Assembly: GCA_964384625.1 (NCBI GenBank)
Contig: CAYLNH010000011.1
Span: 1 to 58,804, forward strand
DNA from: CAYLNH01 sp964384625
GTDB lineage: Bacteria > Verrucomicrobiota > Lentisphaeria > JABSQK01
DNA: 58,804 bases
Direction of reading: 5' to 3'
Shown here: in pieces, positions 26,860-35,651 of the stretch
Position numbering within the stretch: position 1 is the stretch's first letter
How the letters are laid out: the number at the start of each line of letters is the position of its first letter
Position numbers and translations under genes: made by a program
Notes under the pieces: model-generated
Told to the model about the DNA's origin: nothing
Database searches by the model: none
What the model saw: the letters and a program-made list of their open reading frames with translations, nothing else

Positions 26860-28725
26860 ATGCAGCAACAACGCAATGCCATGAGCCAGCTCAAATCAAT
26901 CTTCATCTCGCTGCCGCTCTTCGGACTCATTCTTTGTGCCGCGCTTGTCGGCTGTCGGAACGAGCCGGAGCCCCGGGAATCGTCTGCCGCTGCGGCGCCG
27001 CAACCGCAAGGACCTCCTGAAACCCCGGCCCCCGCGCAGCCGCAAGGACCTCCTGAAACCCCGGCCGCCGCGGAAGCATCCGCTCCGGATGCCGGGGACG
27101 CGACGGCGCTGCCGGCGGCCACGGAACTGCAAAACGATGACGCGGCCGATGAGACGGAAGCGCCGGTCGACGCTGCGTTTGCCAAAGAGTTTCAGCGCGT
27201 GCTCGCGTTGGAACGGGCCTGCCGCTTCGCCCCGGCCATCCGGCGCTGCCGGGAACTGCGGCAGACGTACCGGACCGGCCGGGAGGCCGAGAGCCTGCGC
27301 CGCAAACTGGAGCAGTTGCAGGAATTCTCGGATACCGCGTCCGAATTGAGCCTGGCCTTCGCGATCGATAAACTGAGTTCGAAGAATCCGCACATGTACC
27401 GCAGTGCCGCGCGCAAGCAGTTGGTCGAGGCCGGCGAGGTCGGCCGTCTGTTCCTGCGCCGCGCGATCCGTACCCGTCGGAACGACGGCATCGCCAATGA
27501 AGCAGCCGAAATCCTGGTTGATGCTGCCGGCCGCCGGGCTGTGCCGTTTCTGGTTGCGCAGTTGGCGCCGCCGCCCGAGGAGCCCCTGCTCGGAACCTTG
27601 ATTCAAGGGTTGGTTCGGCATGCCCAGACCGTGTCGCTGCCGGAGCTTCTCGCCCTTGTGAAACTTCGTTCGACGCCGGCGGCGGCGGACCATCGCGAGG
27701 CACTCACAGAGGTGCTCAAACGCCTGGCGGAAGCTGAATTCGAAGCCGATCAGCTGGAGCCCTGCTACCGGCAGACGGTGAATGACGCGGAGTTTGCTCA
27801 GCGCCATGTCGTCGAACTGCTGGCCCTGCTGTATGACCGCAGTACCGATCGCGACGACCAGCGCTTCAACGAACTGCTCGGCGGTGACGGCCGGCTGGCA
27901 GAACTGCGGAACTATGCCGAACGCGCGGCGGCGGCCGCCGACGACGCGCTGGCCGCCTGGGGGGAAGAGATGGAGCGCGGGTTGTCCCGCATCGATTTCG
28001 CGGCGTTGCGCCGGGGCCTGACCGCCTGGTGGGGGTTCGACCAGGTGAAAGACCGCAGTGTTGCGGATGTCAACGGCGATCACCCGGCGACGCTGGTGGG
28101 CCGCCGCAAACCGAAGCTCTTCGAGGGCGTCAGCGGCAAGTGCCTGCGCTTCAAAACCACGCGCAACTCCTACGTCGAATCGCAGCCGACCAAAGGCAGG
28201 GTGTTCCGTCATCTCCACCGCCGGAGTTACGCGTTCTCGGCCTGGATCAAACCGGACGGCCGCCCCGACCGCAAGCAGCCGGACCCGTGGTGGGGAATCG
28301 TGATGAAACCCGGCTGGCACCTGGGCCTCCGGCTGAATGCCGACGGCCGGGTCGGGTTCACGCACTACCACGCCAGAGAGCAGGGCACATCCGTCAACAG
28401 CAAAGAGCCGGTCGCGACCGGCGACTGGAGCCATGTCGTCGGCAGCGTCGATCACCGGGACAAGATCGTCCGGGTCTTCGTCAACGGCGAGCTCGCCGGC
28501 GAGAAGGAACTGCCTGCGAACGGCAGCTACTGGGACCGGCACGACAACGAACCGGTCCGCGTCGGCGCGGCCCGAACCGATCGCGGCGACTGGCGCTGCC
28601 GTTTCAACGGCTGGATCGACGAAGTCGCCGTCTACCGGCGCGCGCTGAGTGAAGAGGACGCCGGCCATCTGCACCGGATCCGCACGCCGAAGTCCCGCCG
28701 CAACCTGACCCGACCCGACCCGTAG
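26860..28725 (+). CDS. LamG-domain lipoprotein
   Basis: 621 aa from ATG 26860. ATG 26881 is an equal alternative, and the reading frame upstream is not protein-like. The signal ends in a lipobox LVGC, so Cys32 is the predicted lipid site. A Pro/Gln/Glu/Ala-rich linker with a duplicated PQGPPETPA unit follows. Residues about 110-400 are helical and partly HEAT-like (PHMYRSAARKQLVEAGEVGR). Residues about 425-610 form a concanavalin/LamG sandwich (TAWWGFDQV, GRSYAF-like core, WSHVVGSVDH, VRVFVNGELAGEKEL, GWIDEVAVYRRALSEED). Probably a surface-exposed glycan- or protein-binding lipoprotein. Confidence 0.8.
   Translation: MQQQRNAMSQLKSIFISLPLFGLILCAALVGCRNEPEPRESSAAAAPQPQGPPETPAPAQPQGPPETPAAAEASAPDAGDATALPAATELQNDDAADETEAPVDAAFAKEFQRVLALERACRFAPAIRRCRELRQTYRTGREAESLRRKLEQLQEFSDTASELSLAFAIDKLSSKNPHMYRSAARKQLVEAGEVGRLFLRRAIRTRRNDGIANEAAEILVDAAGRRAVPFLVAQLAPPPEEPLLGTLIQGLVRHAQTVSLPELLALVKLRSTPAAADHREALTEVLKRLAEAEFEADQLEPCYRQTVNDAEFAQRHVVELLALLYDRSTDRDDQRFNELLGGDGRLAELRNYAERAAAAADDALAAWGEEMERGLSRIDFAALRRGLTAWWGFDQVKDRSVADVNGDHPATLVGRRKPKLFEGVSGKCLRFKTTRNSYVESQPTKGRVFRHLHRRSYAFSAWIKPDGRPDRKQPDPWWGIVMKPGWHLGLRLNADGRVGFTHYHAREQGTSVNSKEPVATGDWSHVVGSVDHRDKIVRVFVNGELAGEKELPANGSYWDRHDNEPVRVGAARTDRGDWRCRFNGWIDEVAVYRRALSEEDAGHLHRIRTPKSRRNLTRPDP
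27004..27066 (+). repeat. Direct repeat in the lipoprotein linker
   Basis: A 27-bp stretch starting CCGCAAGGACCTCCTG occurs identically at 27004-27030 and 27040-27066 (36-bp period), coding the repeated PQGPPETPA linker. It indicates a recent in-frame duplication. Confidence 0.85.
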
Positions 28726-28893
28726 AACTGAACTGAAGCCGCCGGCACCTGGAATCGCGACACGGGCATCAACGCTGTGGGCGGTGGCCCCCGCGGACTC
28801 CACCGCGCCACGGCTCCGCGTCCCGCCGGAGCGCCAACGGTGCAGCAGTATACCGGAACGGGGGCATCGCCCCGGGGAATACGATCTCCGGGG

Positions 28894-30219
28894 TCAGGCA
28901 TCCGGACTGGCGAAGACCCAGAGCTTGTCGCGGTTGTGGATCAGGATTTCGTCGAGGCCGTCGTTGTCGAGGTCGGCGACCAGACTGGGGTAGAGCTGGC
29001 CGCAGTCGTAGCTGCGCCGGCAGCGAATGCTGCGGGCGGGAATGGCGTAGCCGGCATCCCAGGGAAAAACTTCGTACAGGTTGCCGTCGCCGTCGATGAA
29101 GCTCGGCCAGAGCTTCCGGCTGTCGGCGGGATCTGACTGGTATGGGATGTCGTCGGAGGGTTTGAATCCCGGTTGGAAGATGGCCCAGCAGCGGCCGTTG
29201 CGATGCCAGCGTACGTTGTGCCGCGCGTAACCGTTGATGTCGCGCCGGGTCCACAGGACTTCGCCGTCCGGCGAAATGCCGTGCAGTCCCAGGTTTTTCT
29301 CGTTCATGATGATGCGCTCTTCGCCGTCGGGTCCCCAAGGCCCCTGGATTGTGTTCTGGCTGTGACCGGCCGGCACCGTTTTCAGGACGTTCCCCTGCAA
29401 ATCCGCAATGATGAAATCATCCGAGCCGGCGTACCGGATTTCGAGTTCGCCGTCGCCGTCGATGTCGGCGACCGCGATCTGATCCGCATGCTCGACCTGG
29501 TAGTCGAACTCCGGCCCGAACCCGATCGCCCAGAGTTCCCGCAGATCGTGGTCGAACATGCTGTAACCGATCAGCAGTTCGTCGCGCCCGTCGCCGTCGA
29601 AATCCTTGGCCACCACGTTGTGGCCGGCGCCCGCCACCTCGAACGGTTCGTGATAGACCGAGAGGTCGGTGTCGTAGACGACAACGGGGTTGGCGTATTG
29701 CCACGGCGGGTAGGAACGGGCGTTGGGTTTGGCGATGATTTGCTTGCCGTTTGCGACCGGCCCGAGTTGCGCGGTGGTCAATTGGCTGAAATTATCGGCC
29801 GGGAGTCTTGCGGCGGCCAGTTCCCGCCCGGTTGCTGCATCGAGCACGACCAGATCCTGGTGACGGACGGTGAGGATCTCCATCCGTCCGTCGTGGTTGA
29901 CATCATCCACCAAGAGCATCGACTTGCCGCCATGCGAGACGAACGGTTTCTCCGGGCGGTCGTAGGGTGTTCCGTGCTGCCACAATATGGTGCCGTCCAG
30001 GCGCAGGGCGGTCAGGCAGTATAGGGCACGGTCGACATCATCCAAGCCCAGGTCTGTGCGTCCCCGGTGGATCTCGGCGGCCAGTTGACCGGCGAACTGG
30101 AGCGTGAGCAGTTCGAGTTGGCCGTCCCCGTCAAGATCGGCAAGTCTGCACATGCCGCCGAACGGGGTGAGGTCGAGTTGGGCCTTGAGGATTGCGGTTC
30201 TCGGGGCTGGATTGGGCAT
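28894..30219 (-). CDS. FG-GAP/VCBS-type beta-propeller protein
   Basis: 441 aa. Repeated calcium-loop motifs of the DxDxDGxxE kind are visible: ADLDGDGQLELL, VDDVNHDGRMEIL, KDFDGDGRDELL, ADIDGDGELEI, ADLDNDGLDEIL. These define an integrin-like or rhamnogalacturonan-lyase-like propeller. No signal peptide is visible, which is unusual for this fold. It lies 67 bp after a sulfatase gene in a minus-strand set that starts with a pectate lyase, so it may be a glycan-binding or lyase protein for the same substrate. The start has no clear ribosome site. Confidence 0.75.
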   Translation of the reverse strand: MPNPAPRTAILKAQLDLTPFGGMCRLADLDGDGQLELLTLQFAGQLAAEIHRGRTDLGLDDVDRALYCLTALRLDGTILWQHGTPYDRPEKPFVSHGGKSMLLVDDVNHDGRMEILTVRHQDLVVLDAATGRELAAARLPADNFSQLTTAQLGPVANGKQIIAKPNARSYPPWQYANPVVVYDTDLSVYHEPFEVAGAGHNVVAKDFDGDGRDELLIGYSMFDHDLRELWAIGFGPEFDYQVEHADQIAVADIDGDGELEIRYAGSDDFIIADLQGNVLKTVPAGHSQNTIQGPWGPDGEERIIMNEKNLGLHGISPDGEVLWTRRDINGYARHNVRWHRNGRCWAIFQPGFKPSDDIPYQSDPADSRKLWPSFIDGDGNLYEVFPWDAGYAIPARSIRCRRSYDCGQLYPSLVADLDNDGLDEILIHNRDKLWVFASPDA

Positions 30220-30286
30220 GGGGTGGACTCAGGTTATTGGTTGTGTTCAACTCGCTGTCCTACTCGTGATAGACAGAGCCGCCAGA

Positions 30287-31672
30287 TCATATGCCGCCCC
30301 ACGGATCCTCGATCTTGCGTAGCTCATCGATCAGTTGCTGGTGCAGTCGTCTCGCGGTTTCCGGTTCGCGGTCGGCGATGTTGGTCATCTGATACGGGTC
30401 GGATTCGCTGTCGAAGAGCAGGATTGCCTCGTCGTCCTGATTGCCGGTCGGACGTTGAACGATGTACGTGTAGCGATGGGTTCGCAGGCCGCGGGCGCCG
30501 ATGGATGGACCTTCCTTTCCGGGGCTGATATAGATTGCGCCGTCGGGGCGTTCACCTTCCCCGGTGCATAGAACCCGGCTCAGGTTGCGCCCCTGCAATC
30601 CCTCGGGGATTTTGTCCGTATGTCCGGCCAGAGCAAGGAGGGTCGGGCAGAGATCAGGGGTGCTCAGCAGCAGATCGTCACGGCGCGGCGTGGCGATGCC
30701 GGGAGCGCGCATCAGGAAGGGGACGAGCATCGATTCGTCGTACCAGACGCTTTTGTGCATGCGACCGTGACTGCCCAGCATCTCGCCGTGGTCTGAGGTG
30801 AAGATGACAACCGTGTTGTCCCGCATCCCGAGCCGGTCGATCTCGTCGAGAAGGCGTCCGACGTTTTCGTCGACCGCGGTACACATGGCGAAATAGTCCG
30901 CCGCTTCCTCGCTCGCCTGCCGGCCGTGTCTGGTTTCGAGATTCACATTCGTGCGGTTCAGCAGTTCCTCGACCGGTTTGTCCCGATACATCTCGCGGTA
31001 TTTCTCCGGGACCAGGTCATGCGGGCCATGCGGTGGGTTGGTGCTGAGGACGAGGGCGAAAGGTTGCCTGTCGTCACGGTAGACGCCGTCCTCGTTACGC
31101 AGGAATTCGATCGCCACGTCGGTTTCGTGTTCGGCAGACCATTGATCGACATCGATGCGGCTTTCGATGCCGCCGTTGCCGGTCCAGTAATGCGGCTGCA
31201 TATGATTGTTGCAGCAGCCGTAGGCATACCAGAAACCGAACCCATGCCGCTTGGGACCGGGCGGCGTGAAGGCGTCCCACTGGCGTTCCTTCCATTGCCG
31301 TTCGCTCAACCATTTGTAGGGCTGGTCGTCCGGGTAATCGAGATGCCATTTGCCGATATAACCGAGGCTGTAACCGTTCTCGGCCAGGATATCCGACCAA
31401 CAACGGGTGTGCGGGCGCAGGTAGCAGTCGGGTCGGTCACTGTTGCAGTTGCGCGGCACGCCGGATTTATGGGAGTACATGCCCGTCAGCATCATGCCGC
31501 GGTACGGACTGCATATCGGCCGGTTGCTGACGCAGTGCGAGAGACTCACAGACTCGGCGGCAAAGGCATCCAGGTTGGGCGTCGAAACGGGATCTGCATC
31601 CATCGATCCCAGAGCCTGCAGGCGATAAGAATCGGTGAGGACAAAAACGATGTTTGGATGGTCGGCGGTCAT
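30287..31672 (-). CDS. Sulfatase (type I, formylglycine-dependent)
   Basis: 461 aa. The signature C54-S-P-Y-R58 is followed by GMMLTG, the CxPxR form. Asp14 in VLTDS and the FTSDHGEMLGSHGRMHK segment supply metal ligands. The PPHGPHD segment is a further typical sulfatase motif. No signal peptide, so probably cytoplasmic. Located 115 bp after the pseudopilin and 67 bp before the FG-GAP gene. Its substrate is probably a sulfate ester on the pectin-like glycan targeted by this locus. Confidence 0.92.
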   Translation of the reverse strand: MTADHPNIVFVLTDSYRLQALGSMDADPVSTPNLDAFAAESVSLSHCVSNRPICSPYRGMMLTGMYSHKSGVPRNCNSDRPDCYLRPHTRCWSDILAENGYSLGYIGKWHLDYPDDQPYKWLSERQWKERQWDAFTPPGPKRHGFGFWYAYGCCNNHMQPHYWTGNGGIESRIDVDQWSAEHETDVAIEFLRNEDGVYRDDRQPFALVLSTNPPHGPHDLVPEKYREMYRDKPVEELLNRTNVNLETRHGRQASEEAADYFAMCTAVDENVGRLLDEIDRLGMRDNTVVIFTSDHGEMLGSHGRMHKSVWYDESMLVPFLMRAPGIATPRRDDLLLSTPDLCPTLLALAGHTDKIPEGLQGRNLSRVLCTGEGERPDGAIYISPGKEGPSIGARGLRTHRYTYIVQRPTGNQDDEAILLFDSESDPYQMTNIADREPETARRLHQQLIDELRKIEDPWGGI

Positions 31673-31787
31673 CGGGTTTGTTTGCTTGGGTATGGTGTTC
31701 GCAACGTGTCACAGCTTTCCTCGATTCAACCCTCCCTTCATCCCCCGCGGTCAGCCTGTTGGGAATCCTTCAGGTTGAACAAGTCGA

Positions 31788-32663
31788 CTACGGCTTCTGC
31801 AGCAGCTCGACGGCGTCGAGAAAGGAGTACCAGCTCTGATCGCTGCCGGTGTGCCAGGTACTGCCGAGGTCCATCATCTCATTGTCGGGTGGACTGACTC
31901 GCTGGGTGCTGCCGTCGGCGCGGGTGATGTTCCAGCTGAATAACGACCAATGACTGTTGATGTCCGGAATCCACGTGGGATGATTGAGGACGTCCAGATA
32001 AATAATGTCCATCAGCATGACACTCTCCGGCGGGGTGTCTTTCAACGTGCTGGTGTACTTCTGGGTGCCCATGCCTCCGTCGCCACCGGTGACCGTGACC
32101 TGCGGATTATAGTAGTAACTGCCGCGGATGCGTCCTTTCGCCGCAGTCGGATTCGGCCACGGGTCATAGTACCGGCGCTGCAAGGGGCTGAAATCCATGC
32201 CGGGACAGTAGAATAGATCTGGTTCCGTGACCAGACCGGCCTGGTACAGCAGGCCGAGGTTCATGTAGCCGAGATTCCAGGCGTCCGGATCATAACCGTA
32301 CGGCTCCCCCCAGGAGTATAGATACCAAAGATCAGTAGGGCTGCCCAGTTCATTGAAGCCTTTGCTGCTGGCGGCGTTGGCATGGTGCGGCGGCAACCGG
32401 CCGTCGTTGTCGGAGGCGTAGATCACCGAGCCGCTGTACAATTGGCGCATGTTGCTGGCGCAATGGGTGGCGATCACGGTATTCTTGGCCCGTCCGAGAG
32501 CCGGCAGCAGCAGGGCAGCCAGGACCAGCAGGACACTGATTACGACCAACAGCTCGACCATAGTAAAACAGCTTGTTTTGAGGGTCGGCAGGTAAGCAGG
32601 ATTGCGTCGACCACCGTTCACCGGTGTCGCGTTGATACTATGATCTGCATAAGTCAAAATCAT
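31788..32663 (-). CDS. Type II secretion-like pseudopilin
   Basis: 291 aa. GGAG lies seven bases before the ATG. A 33-residue leader precedes FTMVELLVVI and the hydrophobic helix ending LLPALGRAK, the hallmark of prepilin-type cleavage/methylation proteins that occur in large families in PVC bacteria. The residue before the Phe is Cys instead of the usual Gly. Glu at mature position 5 is present. The body (NMRQLYSGSVIYASDNDGRLPPH) matches the short, DUF1559-like pseudopilins. Five bases separate it from the pectate lyase stop, so they form one operon. Confidence 0.88.
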   Translation of the reverse strand: MILTYADHSINATPVNGGRRNPAYLPTLKTSCFTMVELLVVISVLLVLAALLLPALGRAKNTVIATHCASNMRQLYSGSVIYASDNDGRLPPHHANAASSKGFNELGSPTDLWYLYSWGEPYGYDPDAWNLGYMNLGLLYQAGLVTEPDLFYCPGMDFSPLQRRYYDPWPNPTAAKGRIRGSYYYNPQVTVTGGDGGMGTQKYTSTLKDTPPESVMLMDIIYLDVLNHPTWIPDINSHWSLFSWNITRADGSTQRVSPPDNEMMDLGSTWHTGSDQSWYSFLDAVELLQKP

Positions 32664-32667
32664 ATCG

Positions 32668-34182
32668 TCACTCCTTAGGCGCGGCCTTTAGGACGTCGCG
32701 TGCAGGAGATTGTTGGCCGCTGTTCTCGCCCCTGCGGGGATTGGTAACATTGAGATACTCTTCAAGATTGGTATAGCCGTCGCCATCGGGGTCGGCGTTG
32801 TTGTCAGCCTTGGCGGGGTTGAGTTTGTGTTCGGTCTCCCATGCATCTGGCATGCCGTCCTCGTCTTTGTCGGCGGGGGGCGGGGTGCTTTTCAGCTCCG
32901 GCCAGCCGCCACGCTCTTTCGGGTCGTCGATGATACCGCCCTTGCGTTCCTTCACCTCCTTGACGATGCGTTTGTCTACCGCGTCGCGTTTCGGGCGTGT
33001 CGCGCCGACGACCGGGAGGATCACCTCTTCGAGTTCCTTCGCGAGGTGGGTTGTCACTTTCGGCGTGTCGAACGGTTTATCCACAAGCATGCGCTTGGCA
33101 TCGAACTTCCTGTTGTTACCGCTGTGGTCCAGTTTCTTGCCGGCCGCGAGCATCGCCTTCGATTCCGGATCCTTGTCGGATGTCCGTACCGCCCCGAGAT
33201 TGTCTTTCAGATAGACGCGCGTTGGCACGCCGAACTGCAAGCACGGCACCTTTCGGCTGTCGGGACCGGGGAGATACCGGTTGCCGACAAAATTGAGATA
33301 GCCGTTCTCGTTGATTTTTCCGTAGGATACGCCCGCGGCCACCCCCCAGTTGTAGACCAGGTTGTTGCGCGTGTCGATGATGAAGGGCGCCTCGCACTCG
33401 GCGGGCAAGTACGGGTTGCGGTCGTTGTTGTGGGCCAGCAGATTGTGGTGCAGCGTCACCCGCGTCGGCCCGTACGCCACCATCAGCCCCTTGCTGTGCT
33501 CGCCCTTCTTGTTGGTGCTGTGGCTGAGTCCCTCCGAGACGATGCACCACTGGATGGTCAGGTTTTCCGTCACGCCGATGGGGCCCTTGTAGTCCTTCTT
33601 CTTGATCCTGCCTGCCCTGCTGTAACCGGTCGGATGGGCGGTGATGGGCAGGGTTTCGTCTACGCCCCAACTCACCGAACAGTGATCGACGATGACGTTG
33701 CTGGCGTTGTTAATCTTCAGCCCGTCCAGGTCGTCGCCCTTGCGCTTGCCGGGGCCCACGCGCACGCGCAGGTGACGTAAGATGACATCGGTTGTCGGCG
33801 CATCGTACTGGCCAACGCCGAAGATGTTGCCCCGGATGCAGATGCCGTCGCCCGGTGCGGACTGGCCGGCGATGGTGATGAAGCCATTGGTGATCATGAG
33901 CGCCCGTTTGAGCGTGATCGTCCCCGAGGTGCGGAAAATCACGGTCCGCGGCCCCTTCGCCTCGCACGCCGCGCGAAGCGTTCCGGGAATCGGATTTTCC
34001 TTCTCGCCATAATCCTGCAGGTTGTCGACGAAGAGCACCTTGCCGCCGCGCCCGCCCTTAGCATACGCGCCAAACCCCTCCGCGCCGGGGAAGGCTGGAA
34101 CGAGACGCTCCGCGGCGCTGCAGTATTCCAGCGCTGCTAAAGTTAGTGCCAAACAAACCGCCGCCTGAAAAACTCGGCTCAC
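32668..34182 (-). CDS. Secreted pectate lyase (PL1-like) with Ca-binding tail
   Basis: 504 aa from the GTG at 34182, with AGGAG seven bases before it; a TTG at 34200 would include that ribosome site in the coding region. A signal peptide covers about 1-24. The parallel beta-helix region runs from AFPGAEGFGAYAKGGRGGKV through GTITLKRALMI, GDGICIRGNIFG and NVIVDHCSVSWGVDETL, typical of pectate lyase family 1-like proteins. Near the C-terminus two EF-hand-like loops (DKDEDGMPDAWE, DPDGDGYTNLEEYLN) resemble thrombospondin type 3 repeats that often anchor PVC secreted enzymes. It would cleave polygalacturonate by beta-elimination outside the cytoplasm. Confidence 0.88.
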   Translation of the reverse strand: MSRVFQAAVCLALTLAALEYCSAAERLVPAFPGAEGFGAYAKGGRGGKVLFVDNLQDYGEKENPIPGTLRAACEAKGPRTVIFRTSGTITLKRALMITNGFITIAGQSAPGDGICIRGNIFGVGQYDAPTTDVILRHLRVRVGPGKRKGDDLDGLKINNASNVIVDHCSVSWGVDETLPITAHPTGYSRAGRIKKKDYKGPIGVTENLTIQWCIVSEGLSHSTNKKGEHSKGLMVAYGPTRVTLHHNLLAHNNDRNPYLPAECEAPFIIDTRNNLVYNWGVAAGVSYGKINENGYLNFVGNRYLPGPDSRKVPCLQFGVPTRVYLKDNLGAVRTSDKDPESKAMLAAGKKLDHSGNNRKFDAKRMLVDKPFDTPKVTTHLAKELEEVILPVVGATRPKRDAVDKRIVKEVKERKGGIIDDPKERGGWPELKSTPPPADKDEDGMPDAWETEHKLNPAKADNNADPDGDGYTNLEEYLNVTNPRRGENSGQQSPARDVLKAAPKE

Positions 34183-34274
34183 AGATATTCTCCTGGCCAA
34201 CTTTACTTGTGACCCATTGTGTCATCGTTTCTCCACGCTAATATAATATCCGACACCGACGGATCGACAGCAAA

Positions 34275-34304
34275 TTGAGGAACCGGTCATAAAGGTAGTA
34301 GAAT
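34275..34304 (+). promoter_or_regulatory. Possible promoter before the AraC gene
   Basis: TTGAGG (34275-34280), an 18-bp spacer, then TAGAAT (34299-34304). The -10 ends only five bases before ATG 34310, which would make the transcript almost leaderless, so this match may be fortuitous or the true start may lie further in. Confidence 0.3.
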
Positions 34305-34309
34305 CGATT

Positions 34310-35167
34310 ATGAAGGAGTCGTCTGTACAGCCTGGTCGGCTGACCGGAGCGGAGCTTGAGGGTGTTGCCTATCTGCTCGAGGCCGTGGAGTTGGTGCCAC
34401 TGAGCTGTTTGTTCTGGTGGATGGACAACCAGGCCGTGACGAAGATGGATCGGACGCTGCCGGATGACTTCATTTATGTCCCGGTACGGGGCGCCCTCGA
34501 CTTCAAGATCGAGTCGGATTGGTTTGCTGTCGAGGTCGGGCAACTGGTGATCATCCCCGCGGGTGTCAGGCATGGGGCGGTGATGGCAGCAGGAACGGAC
34601 TATTTTGAAGCCTATGCGCTGCATTTTCTTGCGACCGATAAAGACCATCAACCGGTGCTGCGGCGTCTGTCCGCCAAGGTCGGGACCTTGCGTTCGACAA
34701 CACGCTGGTTTGAGAGCCTGGCAGTCTGCACCAGCCTGCTTGGTAAACGGCGGGCGGCTGGGTTGGCCTATTTGAAAGAGCTGCTGCGCCAGCTGCTGAT
34801 CGAGCAAGTTACGTCGGGAGTCGGGTTGCAGGCTTTGCCGGAGCCCTTGGACGCGCGCGTCACCCAGGCTCTCAATCAGCTGCGTCTGCGGTTTGCGGAG
34901 GACCTCCGCATCCATGATTTGGCCGCGGAGGTCGGGCTCAGTCCGGGCCGTTTCCGGCAGGTGTTTCGGGACTCGGTCGGTACGTCGCCGAAACAGTATC
35001 TGCAGCAGTTTCGTCTGGCTCGGGCGCGGGCGCTGCTGATGACCGAACCGGGGCTGACGGTCCGGGAAATCGCCCATCAGGTTGGGTTCAATGATTCGCA
35101 CAATTTCCACACCGTGTATCGGCAGCAGTTCGGCGAGACGCCGCGTTGTACGCAGCGCCCCGGATGA
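34310..35167 (+). CDS. AraC family transcription regulator
   Basis: 285 aa. The N-terminal part (about 40-120: PDDFIYVPVRGALDFKIESD, GQLVIIPAGVRHGAVM) is a cupin-type effector-binding domain. The C-terminal 100 residues contain two helix-turn-helix units with IHDLAAEVGLSPGRFRQVFR and VREIAHQVGFNDSHNFHTVY, ending like an AraC DNA-binding domain. Divergent from the pectate lyase operon and ahead of the oligogalacturonate-lyase-like/GH2/sulfatase set, so it probably activates both in response to a pectin-derived sugar. Confidence 0.92.
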   Translation: MKESSVQPGRLTGAELEGVAYLLEAVELVPLSCLFWWMDNQAVTKMDRTLPDDFIYVPVRGALDFKIESDWFAVEVGQLVIIPAGVRHGAVMAAGTDYFEAYALHFLATDKDHQPVLRRLSAKVGTLRSTTRWFESLAVCTSLLGKRRAAGLAYLKELLRQLLIEQVTSGVGLQALPEPLDARVTQALNQLRLRFAEDLRIHDLAAEVGLSPGRFRQVFRDSVGTSPKQYLQQFRLARARALLMTEPGLTVREIAHQVGFNDSHNFHTVYRQQFGETPRCTQRPG

Positions 35168-35194
35168 AACAGGTATCGACGCGATCAGGACCGC

Positions 35195-35571
35195 GTGAAA
35201 GCCGCCTTTCACAAACACCTGCTCGACATCCTCAACCAATCATGGCCACAAACATCAGCACCCCGCGTAAACGGCTGGCCGACCTGCTGTGGGACGTGCC
35301 CGCCGGCGAAGCCCGGGTCGACGGCCCCGGCGACCGACGTGCAGCTGTCGCCGACGGCAGCGGGCGTTTTCGTCAACATATCCACCGCCGCGGCAACTGC
35401 AGCGTCGACTTCGAAGCCGGGACAGCCCCGGCGATTGGCCAACAGGTCGACGGCCCGGACGGCCGGCGCCTGCTGAAACCGAATCGCGGCGGGGGCTCCG
35501 GATTGCCGGCTCTGGGGAGTCTCGCACATTGCCGGGCGTGCTTGCCATCGACGCGCAAGCGTGTCATTTAA
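35195..35571 (+). pseudogene. Possible frameshifted small gene
   Basis: In the gap between araC and the next enzyme gene, GTG 35195 (AGGA just upstream) opens a frame that looks coding for about 15 codons (MKAAFHKHLLDILNQ, third positions mostly C/G). The bias then moves to another frame around 35240 (RLADLLWDVPAGEARVDGPG and on), open to the TAA at 35571. One indel would join them. No family recognised. It could be a decayed gene or a sequencing error; a single intact gene from ATG 35242 is the alternative. Confidence 0.35.
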
Positions 35572-35574
35572 TGA
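35564..35574. promoter_or_regulatory. TCATTTAATGA palindrome
   Basis: An 11-bp near-perfect dyad (TCATT / AATGA around one T) in AT-poor surroundings, 78 bp before the Ogl-like GTG start. The same string preceded by TG occurs at 40924 in the next large gap of the same gene set. Possible operator; chance cannot be excluded. Confidence 0.25.
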
Positions 35575-35651
35575 TGAGTTGCAGAATCGTGCGTGTCGGC
35601 GGCGCCACGGCTTTCAGCCGATACGACACGGAAGAACGACGGAGAGTCGAC

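Noticed and set aside
28840..28893. Hairpin of G and C runs between convergent genes as a terminator
   Set aside because: Stems are short and imperfect, and no T-run follows on either strand, so termination cannot be supported.
35289..35651. N-terminal extension of the Ogl-like protein
   Set aside because: The translation is Arg/Pro-rich and unlike a protein, whereas GTG 35652 has GGAG at seven bases and starts where family members start.
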